NCBI RefSeq assembly: GCF_937616625.2
Contig: NC_065570.1
Location: 38,323,665 to 38,387,664 of the forward strand
DNA: 64,000 nucleotides
From: Mercurialis annua
Lineage: Eukaryota; Streptophyta; Magnoliopsida; Malpighiales; Euphorbiaceae
Direction: 5' to 3'
The notes beneath the pieces are model-generated. The model was given only the letters and a program-made list of their open reading frames with translations, was not told the origin of the DNA and searched no databases. How positions within the stretch are numbered: the stretch's first letter is position 1; every line of letters starts with the position of its first letter. A program made the position numbers and the translations under genes. This document shows positions 46,436 to 59,649 of the stretch, in pieces.

Positions 46436-49359
46436 TAGATTAGTATGTCGTGTCACAAGTCTCTCTAATGCGTCACCTAAGCATCATTAGGTTATATTAT
46501 GCAAAGTTAGCATGAAAATTGACGCTAAATTAGTATGTCACATCTCAAGTCTCTTTAGCGCGTCGTTTTGATTACCATGCTTATGTCGCGTCTCAAGTCT
46601 CTCTAACGCGTCGTTCCGATTACCTAAGCATGGTTAGGTTTACACAAAGTGTATGTGAAAAGTGACGATAGATTAGTATGTCGCGTCTCAAGTCCCTTTA
46701 ATGCGTCGTTCTAATTACCTAAGCATGGTTAGGTTATATTACGCAAAGTCTGCGCAAAAAGTTACACTAGATTAGTATGGCGTGTCTCAAGTCTCTGTAA
46801 TGCGTTGTTTTGATTACCATGCTTATGTCGCGTCTCAAGTCACATTAATGCGTCGTTCCGATAACCTAAGCATGGTTAGGTTATATTACGCAAAGTGTGG
46901 GTGAAATGTGACCATAGATTAGTATGTCGTGTCTCAAGTCTCTTTAACGCGTCGGTCCGATTACCTAAGCATGGTTAGGTTATTTTACGCAAAGTGTGCG
47001 TGAAAAGTGACGCTAGATTAGTATGTCGCCTCTCAAGTACCTTTAACGCGTCGTTCAAATTACCTAAGCACGGTTAGATTATATTACGCAAAGTGTGTGT
47101 GATAAAAGTGTTGGTAGATTAGTATGTCGCGTCACAAGTCTCTTTAACGCGTTGTTACGATTACCTAAGCATGGTTAAGTTATATTATGCAAAGTGTGCG
47201 TGAAAAGTGACGACAAGATTAGTTTGTCGCGTCTCAAGTCTTTTTAACGCGTCGTTCTGATTACCTAAGCAATGTTTTGGTTATATTCTGCAAAGCATGC
47301 GTAAAAAGTGACTCTAGATTAGTATGGCGCGTTTCAAGTCTCTTTAACGAGTCGTTTCGATTACTGTCCTTATGTCGCGTCACAAGTGTCTCTAACACGT
47401 CGTTCGGATTACCTAAGCATGGTTAAGTTATATTACGCAAAGTGTGCATGAAAAGTGACAATCAATTACTATGTCGCGTATCAAGTCTCTTTAACCCGTT
47501 GTTCCGATTATCTAGGCATGGTTAGGTTATTTTATGCTAACTGTGCGTCAAAAGTGATGCTAGATTTGCATGTCGCGCCTCAATTCTCTATAACGCGTTG
47601 TTCTGATTTCCTAAGCATGGTTAGATTATATTACGCAAAGTTTTCGTGAAAAGTGACGCTAGATTAGTATGTCGCGTCTCAAGTCTTTTTAACACGTCGT
47701 TCCGATAACATATGAATGGTTAGGTTATATTACGTAAAGTCTGCGTAAAAAGTGACGCTAGATTAGTATGGCGTGTCTCAAGTCTCTTTAACACGTCGTT
47801 CCGATTACCTAACCATGGTTAGGTTGTATTACGCAAAGTGTGCTCGAAAAGTGACGTTTGATTAGTATGGCGCGTCCTAAAACTCTCCTTAACACGTCGT
47901 TCCGATTACCTAAGCATGGTTAGATTATATTAGGCAAAGTGTGCGTGAAAAGTTACGCTAGATTAGTATGTCGTGTCTCACGTCTCTTTAACGTGTCGTT
48001 CCGATTATCTAAGCATGGTTAAGTTATATTACGCAAAGTGTGCGTGAAAAGTGACGCTAGATTAGTATGTCACATCCCAAGTCTCTTTAACGCGTGTTCC
48101 GATTACCTAAGCATGGTTAGGTTATATAACGCAAGATTAGTATGTCGCATCCCAAGTCTCTCTAACGCGTCGTTCCAATTACCTAAGCATGGTTATGTTA
48201 TATTACGCAAAGTGTGCGTGAAAAGTAACAATTGATTAGTATGTCGCATCTCAAGTCTCTTTAACGCGTCGTTCCGATTATCTAAGCATGGTTAGGTTAT
48301 ATTACGCAAAGAGTGCGTGAAAAGTAACGCTAGATTAGTATGTCGCGTCTCAAGTCTCTTTAATGCGTCGTTCCGATTACCCAAGAATTGTTAGTTTATA
48401 GTACGCAAAGTTAGCGAGAAACGTAATGCTAGATTATTATGTCGCATCTCAAGTGTCTTTAACGCATCGTTCCGATTACCTAAGCATGTTTAGGTTATAT
48501 TTTACAAAGTCTGCGTGAAAAGTGACGCTAGATTAGTATGTTTCATCTCAAGTCTCTTTAACACGTCGTTTCAATTACCATGATTATCTCGCGTCACAAT
48601 TCTCTCTAACTCGTCGTTCCGATTACCTAAGCATGGTTACGTTTAATTACGCAAGGTGTGCGTGAAAAGTCACGCTAGATTAGTATGTCGCGTCTCAAGA
48701 CTCTTTAAGGCGTTGTTCCGATTACCTAAGCATGTTTGGTTATATTACACAAAGTGTGCTTGAAAAATGACAATAGATTAGTATGTCGCGTCTTATGTCT
48801 CTCTCAGGAGTCGTTACGATTACCTAAGCAAGGTTAGGTTATTGTACCCAAAATGTGCGTGAAAAGTAACAATAGATTAGTATGTCGTGTCTCTAGTCTC
48901 TTTAACGCGTCGTTCCAATTACCTAAGCATGGTTAGGTTATATTAAGCAAAGTGTGCGTGAAAAAGTGACAATAAATTAGTATGTCGCGTATCAAGTCTA
49001 TCTAACGCGTCGTTCAGATTACCTAAGCATGGTTAGGTTATATTACGCAAAGTGAGCGTGAAAAGTGACGCTAGATAAGTATGTCGCATCACAAGTCTCT
49101 TTAACGTGTCGTTTTGATTACCTAAGCATGATTAGGTTATATTACGCAAAGTGTGTGTAAAAAGTGACGTTATATTAGTGTGGCGCGTCTCAAGTCTCTT
49201 TAATAAATCGTTTCGATTACCTTGCTTATTCGCGTCACAAGTCTCTCTAACGCGTCATCCCTATTACATAAGCATGGTTAGGTTATAGTAGCATGAAAAG
49301 TAACAATTTATTAGCATGTCGCATCTCAAGTCTCTTTAACGTGTCCTTCCGATTACCTA

Positions 49360-51045
49360 AGCATGGTTAGGTTATTTTACGCAAAGTGTGCGTGAAAAGT
49401 GACAATAGATTACTATGTCGCATATCAAGTCTAATTAACGCGTCGTTCCGATTACCTAAGCATGGTTAGGTTATATTACGCAAAGTGTGCGTAAAAAGTG
49501 ACGCTAGATTAGTATGTCGCGTCTCAATTCTTTTTAACGCGTTATTCCGATTACCTAAGCATGGTTAGGTTATATAACGCAAAGTGTGCATGAACAATGA
49601 CGCTAGATTAGTATGTCGCGTCTCAAGTATCTTTAAATTGTCGTTTGATTACTAAAGCATGGTTAGGTTCTATAACGCAATGTGTGCGCAAAAAGTGACA
49701 CTAAATTAGTATGGTGCATCTCAAGTCTATTTAATGCGTCGTTTCTACTACCATGTTAATGTCGCGTCACAAGTCTCTCTAACGCGTCATTCTGATTACC
49801 TAAGCATGGTTTGGTTATATTACGCAAAGTGTGCGTTAGACGTGATGCTAGATTAGTATGTCGCGCCTCAATTCTCTTTAACGCGTTGTTCCGATTACCT
49901 AAGCATGGTTAGGTTATATTACGCAAAGCGTGCGTGAAAAGTGACGCTAGATTAGTATATCGCATCTCAAGTCTTTTTAACGCGTTGTTTCGATTACCTC
50001 TAAGCAAGGTTAGGTTATATTACGCAAAGTGTGTGTGAAAAGTGACGCTAGATAGGTATGTCGCATCACATGTCTCTTTAACGTGTAGTTACGATTACCT
50101 ATGCATGGTTAGGTTAAATATTATGCAAAGAGTGCGTAAAAGGTTACGCTAGATTAGTATGTCGCGTCTCAAGTCTGGTTTAGCGCTTCGTTCCGATTAC
50201 CTAAGCATGGTTAGGTTATATTACGCAAAGTATGCGTGAAAAGTGATAATAGATTACTATGTCGCGTATCAAGTCTAATTAACGCTTCGTTCCGATTACC
50301 TAAGCATGGTTAGTTTATATTACACAAAGTGTGCGTAAAAAGTGACGCTAGATTAGTATGTCGCCTCTCAATTCTTTTTAACGCGTTGTTCCAATTACCT
50401 AGGCATGGTTAGGTTATATAGCGCAAAGTGTGCCTGAAAAGTGACGCTAGATTAGTATGTCGCGTCTCAAGTATCTTTAAAACGTTGTTCCGATTACCAA
50501 AGCATGGTTAGGTTATATTGCGCAATGTGAGCGTAAGAAGTGACGCTAAATTAGTATGGTGCGTCTCAAGTCTATTTAATGCGTCGTTTCGATTACCATG
50601 CTTATGTCGCGTCACAAGTCTCTCTAACGCGTTATTCTGATTAACTAAGCATGGTTTGGTTATATTATGCAAAGTGTGCGTTAAACGTGATGCTAGATTA
50701 GTATGTCGCGCCTCAATTCTCTTTAACGCGTTGTTTCGATTACCTAAGCATGGTTAGGTTATATTACGCAAAGCGTGCGTGAAAAAAGACTCTAGATTAG
50801 TATGTCGCATCTCAAGTCTGTTTAACGCGTCGTTTCGATTACCTCTAAGCATGGCAAGGTTATATTACGCAAAGTGTGTGTGAAAAGTGACGCTAGATAG
50901 GTATGTCGCATTACATGTCTCTTTAACGTGTAGTTCCGATTACCTATGCATGGTTAGGTTATGTATTATGCAAAGAGTGCGTGAAAAATGGCGCTAGATT
51001 AGTTTGTCGTGTCTCAATTTTGTTTAACGCGCCGTTTCGATTACC
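49360..51045 (-). repeat. Higher-order duplication, 845-bp offset
   Basis: About 49360-50200 and 50205-51045 share rare variants at an 845-bp offset. CTAAGC after GATTACCT occurs at 50000 and 50845. Both copies have GACAATAGATTACTATGTCG or GATAATAGATTACTATGTCG at about 49396 and 50241, and TAGATAGGTATGTCGCAT near the end. The copies differ at several percent, so this duplication looks older than the 1988-bp one. Confidence 0.82.
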
Positions 51046-51300
51046 TAAGCATGGTTCGGTTATATTACGCAAAGCGTGCTTGAAAAGTGACGCTAGATAA
51101 GTATGTCGCGTCTCAATTCTCTTTAATGCTTTGTTCCGATTATCTAAGCATGGTTAGGTTATATTACGCAAAGCGTGCGTGAAAAGTGACGCTAGATTAG
51201 TATATCGTGTCTCAAGTCTCTATAACTCGTCGTTGCGATTACCATAGCATGGGTAGGTTATATTACGCCAAGCGTGCGTGAAAAGTGACGCGAGATTAAT

Positions 51301-51498
51301 ATGTCGCGTCTCAAGTCTCTATAACGCGTCGTTCAGATTTTCTAAGCATGGTTAAGTTATATTACGCGAAGCGTGCGTAAAATGTGACGCTAGATTAGTA
51401 TGTCGCGTCTCAAGTCTCTATAACGCGTCGTTCAGATTTTCTAAGCATGGTTAAGTTATATTACGCGAAGCGTGCGTAAAATGTGACGCTAGATTAGT
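51301..51498 (-). repeat. Exact 99-bp monomer duplication
   Basis: 51301-51399 and 51400-51498 appear identical, including private variants CTCTATAACGCG, CAGATTTTCTAAG and ACGCGAAGCGTGCGTAAAAT. This fixes the monomer length at 99 bp and shows very recent single-unit amplification. Confidence 0.93.
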
Positions 51499-52849
51499 AT
51501 GGCGCGTCTCAAGTTCCTTTAACGCGTCGTATCGATTACCATGCTTATGTCGCGTCACAAGTCTCTCTAACGCGTCATTCTGATTACCTAGCATGGTTAG
51601 GTTATATTACGCAAAGTGTGCGTGAAAAGTAACAATAGATTAGTATGTCGCATCTCAAGTCTTTTACGCGTCGTTCCGATTATCTAAGCATGGTTTGGTT
51701 ATATTACGCAAAGACTGCGTGAAAAGTGACGCTAGATTAGTATGTCGCGTCTCATGTCTGTTTTACGTGTCGTTTCGATTACCCAAGAATGGTTAGGTTG
51801 TAGTACGCAAAGTTTGCAAGAAACATAACGCCAGATTAGTATGTCGCGTCTCAAGTCTCTTTAACACGTCGTTCCGATAACCTAAGCATGGTTAGTTTGT
51901 ATTACGCAAAGTGTGCATAAAAAGTGACGCTAGATTAGATTGGCGTTTCTTAAGTCTATCTAACGCGTCATTTTTATTACCTAAGCATGTTCAGGTTATA
52001 TTATGCAAAGTGTGTGTAAAAAGTGACGCCAGATTAGTATGTTTTGTCTCAAGTCTCTTGAACCCGTCGATTACCATGCTTATCTCGCATCATAATTCTC
52101 TTTAACGAGTCGTTCCGATTACCTAAGCAAGGTTAGGTTTTATTACGCAAGGTGTCCGTGAAAAATGACAATAGATTAGTATGTCGCGTCTTAAGTCTAT
52201 CTAACGCGTCTTTCCGATTACTTAAGCATGGTTAGGTTATAGTACGCAAATAATGCATGAAAAGTACCAATAGATTAGTATGTCGTGTCTTAAGTCTCTT
52301 CAATGCATTTTTCCGATTACCTAAGCATGGTCAGGTTATATTACGTAAAGAGTGTGTAAAGAGTGACGCTAGATTAGTATGTCGTGTCTCAAGTCTGTTT
52401 AGCGCGGCAAAGAGTGCGTGAAAAGTTACGCTAGATTAGTTTGTCGTGTCTCAAGTCTGTTTAACGCGTCGTTCCGATTACCCAAGCATGGTTAGGTTAT
52501 ATTACACAAAGTGTGCGTGAAAAGTGACGCTAGATAAGTATGTCGCGTCACAAGTCTCTTTAACGCGCCGTTCCGATGACCTAAGCATGGTTAGGTTATA
52601 TTACGCAAAATGTGCGTAAAAAGTGACGCTAGATTAGTATGGCGCTTCTCAAGTCTATTTAACGCATCGTTTCGATTACCATGCTTATGTCGCGTCACAA
52701 ATCTCTCCAACGTGTGGTTCTGATTACTAAAGCATGTTTTGGTTATATTTTAAATAGTGCGTGAAAAGTGGCGTTAGATTAGTATGTCGTGTCTCAGTTC
52801 CCTTTCATGAGATTTTCCGATTACCTAAGAATGGTTAGGTTATATTACA

Positions 52850-55740
52850 CAAAGCATGCGTGAAAAGTGACGCTAGATTACTATGCCGCTTTTCAATTCT
52901 CTTTAACGCGTTGTTCCGATTACCTAAGCATGCTTAGGTTATATTACAAAAAGAGTGCGTAAAAAGTGATGCTAAATTAGTATGTCATGTCTCAAGTCTT
53001 TTTAACGCGTCGTTCCGATTACCTAAGCATTGTTAGGTTATATTACGCAAAGTGTGAGTGAAAAGTGACGCTAGATAAGTGTGTCGCGCACAAGTCTCTT
53101 TAACGCGTCGTTCTGATTACATAAGAATGGTAAGGTTATGTTACGCAAAGAGTGCGTGAAAAGTGACGTTAGATTAGTATGTCGCGTCTCAATTCTGTTT
53201 AACGCGTCGTTCCGATTACCTAAGCATGGTTAGTTTATATTACACAAAGTGTGCGTGAAAATTGACGCTAGATAAGTATGGCGCGTCACAAGTCTCTTTA
53301 ACGCGTTGTTCCGATTACCTAAGCATGGTTAGGTTATATTACACAAAGAGTGCGTGAAAAGTGACGCTAGATTTGTTTGTCGTGTCTCAAGTCTGTTTAA
53401 CGCGTCGTTTCGATTACCTAAGCATGGTTAGGTTATATTACGCAAAGTGTGCGTGAAAAGTGACGCTAGATAAGTATGTCGCGTTAAACGTCACTTTAAC
53501 GCGTCGTTCAGATTACCTAAGCATGTTTAGGTTATATTACGCAAAGTGTGTGTAAAAAGTGACGTTAGATTAGTATTGCGTCTCTCAAGTCTATTTAACG
53601 CGTCGTTTGGATTACCATGCTTATGTCGCGTCATAAGTCTCTCCAACGCGTCATTCTGATTACCTAAGAATGGTTAGGTTATATTACGCAAAGTGGGCGT
53701 GAAAAGTGACGCTAGATTAGTATGTTGCTAACGAGTTGTTCCGATTACCTAAAAATGGTTAGGTTATATTACGCAAATCATGCGTGAAAAGGGACGCTAG
53801 ATTAGTATTCTGCTTCTCAATCCTTTTTAACGCGTTGTTCCGATTACCTATGTATGATTAGGTTATATTACGCAAAGCGTGCGTGAAAAGTGACGTTAGA
53901 TTAGTATGTCGCGTCTCAAGTTTGTTTAACGTGTCGTTCTGATTACCTCAGCATGGTTAGTTTATATTACACAAAGTGTGCGTGAAAAGTGACGCTAGAT
54001 AAGTATGTCGCGTCACAAGTCTCTTTAACGCGTTGATCCGATTACCTAAGCATGGTTAGGTTATATTACGCAAAATGTGCGAAAAATTTACGCTAGAATA
54101 GTATGGCGCCTCTCCAGTCTATTTGATGCGTCGTTTCTATGACCATGCTTATGTCGCGTCACAAGTCTCTCTAACGCGTTGTTCTGATTACCAAAGCATG
54201 TTTAGGTTATATTACGCAAAGTGTGAGTGAAAAGAGACGCTAGATTAGTATGTCATGTCTCAATTCTCTTTAACGAGTTGTTCCGATTACCTAAGAATGG
54301 TTAGGTTATATTACAAAGCATGCGTGAAAAGTGACACTAGATTAGTATGCCGCTTCTCAATTCTCTTTAACGCGTTGTTCCGATTACCTAAGCATGGTTA
54401 GGTTATATTACGCAAAGCGTGCGTGAAAAGTTACGCTAGATTAATATGTCGCGTCTCAAACTCTTTGATGCGTCATTCCGATTACCGAAGCATGGTTAAT
54501 TTATATTAAGCAAATTGTGCGTGAAAAGTGACGCTGGTTTAGTATGTCGCGTCTCAATTCTCTTTAACGCGTTGTTCCGATTACCTAAGTTTGGTTAGGT
54601 TCTTTTACGCGAAGTGTGCGTGAAAAGTGACGCTAGATTAGTATTTGCGTCTCAAGACTGTGTGAGGCGTCGTTCCGATTACAAATGCATGGTTAGTTTA
54701 TGTTACGCAAATTGTGCGTGAAAAGTGACGCTAGATAAGTATGTCGCACACAAGTCTCTTTAACACGTCGTTCCAATTACCTAAGAATGGTATGGTTATA
54801 TTACGCAAAGCATGCGTGAAAAGTGACGCTAGATTACTATGCCGCTTTTTAATTCTCTATAAAGCGTTGTTCCGATTACCTAAGCATGGTTAGGTTATAT
54901 TACAAAAAGCGTGCGTAAAAAGTGACGCTAGATTAGTATGTCGCGTCTCAAGTCTGTTTAACGCGTCGTTCCGATTGCCTAAGTATGGTTAGGTTATATT
55001 ACGCTAAGTGTGCGTGAAAAGTAACGCTAGATAAGTATGTCGCGCACAAGTCTCTTTAACGCGTCGTTCCGATTACCTAAGAATGGTTAGGTTATATTAC
55101 GCAAAGAGTGCGTGAAAAGTGACGTTAGATTAGTATGTCGCGTCTCAAGTCTGTTTAACGCGTTGTTCCAATTACCTAAGCATGGTTAGGTTATATTACA
55201 CAAAATTTGCGTGAAAATTAACGCTAGATAAGTATGTCGCGTCGCAAGTCTATTTAACGCGTCGTTCCGATTACCTGAGCATGGTTAGGTTATATTACAC
55301 AAAGAGTGCGTGAAAAGTGACGCTAGATTAGTTTGTCGTGTCTCAAGTCATTTTAACGCATCGTTTGGATTACCTAAGCATGGTTAGGTTATATTACGCA
55401 AAGTGTGCGTGAAAAGTGACGCTAGATAAGTATGTCGCATCACAAGTCACATTAACGCGTCGTTCCGATTACCTAAGCATGGTTAGGTTATATTACGCAA
55501 AGTGTGTGTAAAAAGTGACGTTAGATTAGTATTGCGTCTCTCAAGTCTATTTAACGCGTCGTTTCGATTACCATGCTTATGTCGTGTCACAAGTCTCTCT
55601 AACGCGTCGTTCTGATTACCTAAGCATGGTTAGGTTATATTACGCAAACTGTGCGTGAAAAGTGACGCTAGATTAGTATGTTGCTAACGAGTTGTTCCGA
55701 TTACCTAAGAATGGTTAGGTTATATTACGCAAAGCATGCG
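52850..55740 (-). repeat. Higher-order duplication, 1956-bp offset
   Basis: Four pairs of rare variants recur at exactly 1956 bp: CTATGCCGCT at 52881/54837, GTCGCGCACAAG at 53083/55039, TAGTATTGCG at 53571/55527, and TATGTTGCTAACGAG at 53721/55677. The match breaks near 53790/55745, where copy 2 joins a different unit order. Copy limits are approximate. Confidence 0.88.
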
Positions 55741-58700
55741 TGAAAAATGACGCTAGATATGTATGTCGCGTCACAAGTCTCTTTAACGCGTCGTTCTGAT
55801 TACTTAAGCATGGTCAGGTTATATTACGCAAAGTGTGCGTGAAATGTGACGCTAGATTAGTATGTTGCGTCTCAATTCTCTTTAACGAGTTGTTTCGATT
55901 ACCTAAGAATGGTTAAGTTATATTACGCAAAGCATGCGTGAAAAGTGATGCTAGATTAGTGCCGCTTCTCAATTCTCTTTAACGCGTTGTTTCGATTACC
56001 TAAGCATGGTTAGGTTATATTACGCAAAGCGTGCGTGAAAGGTGACGCTAGATTAGTATGTCGCGTCTCAAGTTTGTTTAACGCGTCGTTCCGATTACCT
56101 AAGCATGGTTAGGTTATATTACGCAAAGTGTGCGTGAAAAGTGACTGTAGATAAGTATGTCGCATCACAAGTCTCTTTAACGCATAGTTCCGATTACCTA
56201 AGTATGGTTAGGTTATATTACGCAAAAAGTGCGTGGAAAGTGACGCTAGATTAGTATGTCAAGTCCCAAGTCCGTTTAACGCGTCGTTCCGATTACCTAA
56301 GCATGGTTAGATTATATTACAGAAAGTGTGCGTGAAAATCTACGCTAGATAAGTATGTCGCGTCACAAGTCTCTTTAATGATGCGTTCCAATTACCGAAG
56401 CGTGGTTTGGTTATAGTATGCAAAGTGTGCTTGAAAAGTGACGCTAGATTAGTTTGTCGTGTCTCAAGTATGTTTAACGCGTCGTTCCGATTACCTAAGC
56501 GTGGTTAGGGTTATATTACGCAAAGTGTGCGTGAAAAGTGACGCTAGATAAGTATGTCGCGTCTCAAGACTCTCTAACGCGTCATTCCGATTTCCTAATC
56601 ACTGTTAAGTTATATTACGCAAAATGTGCGTGAAAAGTAACAATAGATAAGTATGTCGCGTCTCAAGTCTCTTTAACGCGTCTTTCCGATTACCTAAGAG
56701 TGGCTAGGTTGTATTACGCAAAGAGTTCGTGAAAAGTGACGCTAGATTAGTATATCGCGTCATAAGTCTCTCTAACACGTCGTTCCGATTTCCTAAGCAT
56801 GGTTAGGTTATATTACGTAAAGTGACGCTAGATTAATATGGCGCATCTCAAGTCTCATTAACGCATCGTTCATGTTACCATGCTTATATCGCATCACAAT
56901 TCTATCTAACGCGTCGTTCCGATTACCTAAGCATGGTTAGGTTATAATACGCAAAGTGTGCGTGAAAAATGACAATAGATTAGTATGCCGTGTCTCAAGT
57001 CTATTTAACGCGTCGTTCCAACTACCTAAGCATGGTTAAGTTATATTACGCAAAGTTTGCGTAAAAAATGACAATAGATTAGTCTGTCGTGTCATAAGTC
57101 TATCTAACGCGTCGTTCCGATTACCTAAGCACGGTTAGGTTTTATTTGGCAAAGTGTGCGTGGAAAAGTGATGCTAGATTAGTATTTCGCGTCGCTGGTC
57201 TCTTTAACGCGTCGTTCTAATTATCTAAGCATGGTTAGGTTTTATAACGCGAGGTGTGCATGAAAAGTGACGCTAGATTATGTCACGTCTCAAGGCTCTT
57301 TAACGCGTCGTCTCGATTACCTAAGCATGGTTAGGTTATATTTTGCAAAATTTGCGTGAAAAGTGACATTAGATTAATATGTCGCATCCCAAGGCTCTTT
57401 AAAGCGTCGTTTCGATTACCATGCTTATGTCGCGTCACAAGACTCTCTAATGCGTCGTTCCGATTACCTAAGAATGGTTAGATTATATTACGCAAACTGT
57501 GAGTTAAAAGTGATGCTAGATTAGTATATCGTGTCACATGTCTCTTTAACGCGTCGTTCCGATTACCCAAGCATGGTTAGCTTATAATACACAAAGGTGC
57601 GTGAAAAGTGACTCCATATTAGTATGTCACGTCACAAGTCTTTTTAACGAGTCGTTCCGATTACCTAGGCATATTTAGGTTATATCACACAACCTGTGCG
57701 TTAAAAGTGACTCTAGATTAGTAGTATCTCGCGTCACAAGTCTCTTTAACGCGTCGTTTCGATTACCTAAGAATGGTTAGGTTATATTACACAAAGTGTG
57801 CGTGAAAATTGACGCTAGATTAGTATGTTGCGTCTCAAGTCTGTTTAACGCGTCGTTCCGGTTACCTAAGCATGGTTAGGTTATATTACACATAGAGTGT
57901 GTGAAAAGTGACGCTAGATTAGTTTTTCGTGTCTCAAGTCTGTTTAACGCGTCGTTCCGATTACCTAAGCGTGGTTAGGGTTATATTACGCAATGTGTGC
58001 GTTAATAGTTACGCTATATAAGTATGTCTCGTCACATGTGTCTTTAACGCGTTGTTCCGATTACCTATGCATGGTTAGGTTATATTATGTCCAGTCTTAA
58101 GTCTCTTTAACGTTTCGTTCCAATTACCTAAGCATGGTTAGGTTATATTACTCAAAGTATGCGTGAATAGTGATGCTAGATTAGTATGTCCCGTCTCAAG
58201 TCTCTTTAATGCGTCGTTCCGATTACCTAAGCATGGTTAGGTTATATTACGCAAAGTGTGCGTAAACAGTGTAGCTAGATTAGTATGTTTCGTCTCAAGT
58301 CTCTTTAAAGCGTCGTTTCGATTACCATACTTATCTCGCGTTACAAGTCTCTGTAACGCGTCGTTCAGATTACCTAAGCATGGTTAGGTTATAATACACA
58401 AAGTGTTCGTGAAAAGTGACGGTAGATTAGTATTTCGCATCTCAAGTCTCTCTAACGCGTCGTTCTGATTTACTAAACATGGTTAGGTTATATTACGCAA
58501 AGTGTGTGTGAAAAGTGATGCTAGATTAGTATGTCGCGTATTAAGTCTCGCTAACGCATTTTTCCAATTTCCTAAGCATGGGTAGGTTATATTACGCAAA
58601 GTGTTCGTAAAAAGTGACGCTAGATTAGTATGGCGCGCCTCAAGTCTGTTTAACGCGTCGTTTCGATTACCATGCTTATTACCTAAGCGTGGTTAGGCTA

Positions 58701-59649
58701 TATTACGCAAAGTGTGCGTTAAGATGACACTAGATTAGTATGGCGCGTCTTGAGTCTAGTATGTCGCGTCTTACTGCTATCGAATGCATCGTTCCGATTA
58801 CCTAAGCATGTAGGTTATATAATGCAAAGTGTGCGTGAAAAGTGATACTAGATTAATATGTCGCGTCTCAAGTCTCTTTAATGCGTCGTTTCGATTACCA
58901 TGCTTATATTGCGTCACAAGTCTCTCTAACGGGTCGTTCCGATTACCTAAGCATGGTTAGGTTATATTACGCAAAGTGTGCGTGAAAAGTAACAATAGAT
59001 TAGTATGTCGCGTCTCAAGTCTCTTTAACGCGTCGTTCCGATTACGTAAGCATGGTTAGATTATATTACACATAGAGTGTGTGAAAAGTGACGCTAGATT
59101 AGTATGTCGTGTCTCAAGTATCTTTAATGGGTCGTTCCGATTACCCAAGAAAGGTTAGGTTCTATTAAGCAAAGTGTGCGAGAAAAGTAATTCTAGATTA
59201 GTATGTCGCATCTCAAGTCTCTTTCACGCGTCGTTTTGATTATCTAAGCATGGTTAGATTATGTTATGTAAAGTTTACGTGAAATGTGATGCTAGATTAG
59301 TATGTCGCTTCTCAAGTCTCTTTAGCGCGTCGTTTCAATTACCATGCTTATATCGCGTCACAAGTCTGTCTAATGCGTCGTTCCGATTACCTAAGCATGG
59401 TTAGGTTATAGTACGCAAAGTGTGCGTGAAAAATAACAATAGATTAGTATGTCGTTTCTCAAGTCTCTTTATCACGTCGTTCCGATTACCTAAGCATGGT
59501 TAGGTAATATTACGCAAAGTGTGCGTGAAAAGTGACAATAGATTAGTATATCGTGTATCAAGTCTATTTAACACGTCGTTCCGATTACCTAAGCATGGTT
59601 AGGTTATAATACGCAAAGCGTGCGTGAAAAGTGACGCTAGATTAGTATG

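Larger units (their letters stand above)
46436..59649 (-). repeat. Satellite A array, second reverse block
   Basis: About 13.2 kb of reverse-orientation 99-bp units. Several block duplications are nested inside it (99, 845 and 1956 bp). The 52-56 kb stretch is the most homogeneous, with GCGTGAAAAGTGACGCTAGATAAGTATG recurring in shorter variants. Short units appear as GATTACCATGCTTATGTCGCG (written here across 20 or fewer bases per copy). Small open frames such as those near 47.5, 48.1 and 52.0 kb are monomer by-products. It ends abruptly at TAGTATG, where satellite B starts. Confidence 0.94.

Noticed and set aside
1..59649. Satellite A as a CRISPR-like array
   Set aside because: Units are head-to-tail with no unique spacers between constant repeats, the whole unit varies, and no cas-type genes are present.
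1..59649. CENP-B box in satellite A
   Set aside because: I looked for a TTCG...CGGG-type match near GTTCCGATTACC and found none; the resemblance is limited to TTCG in a few variants.
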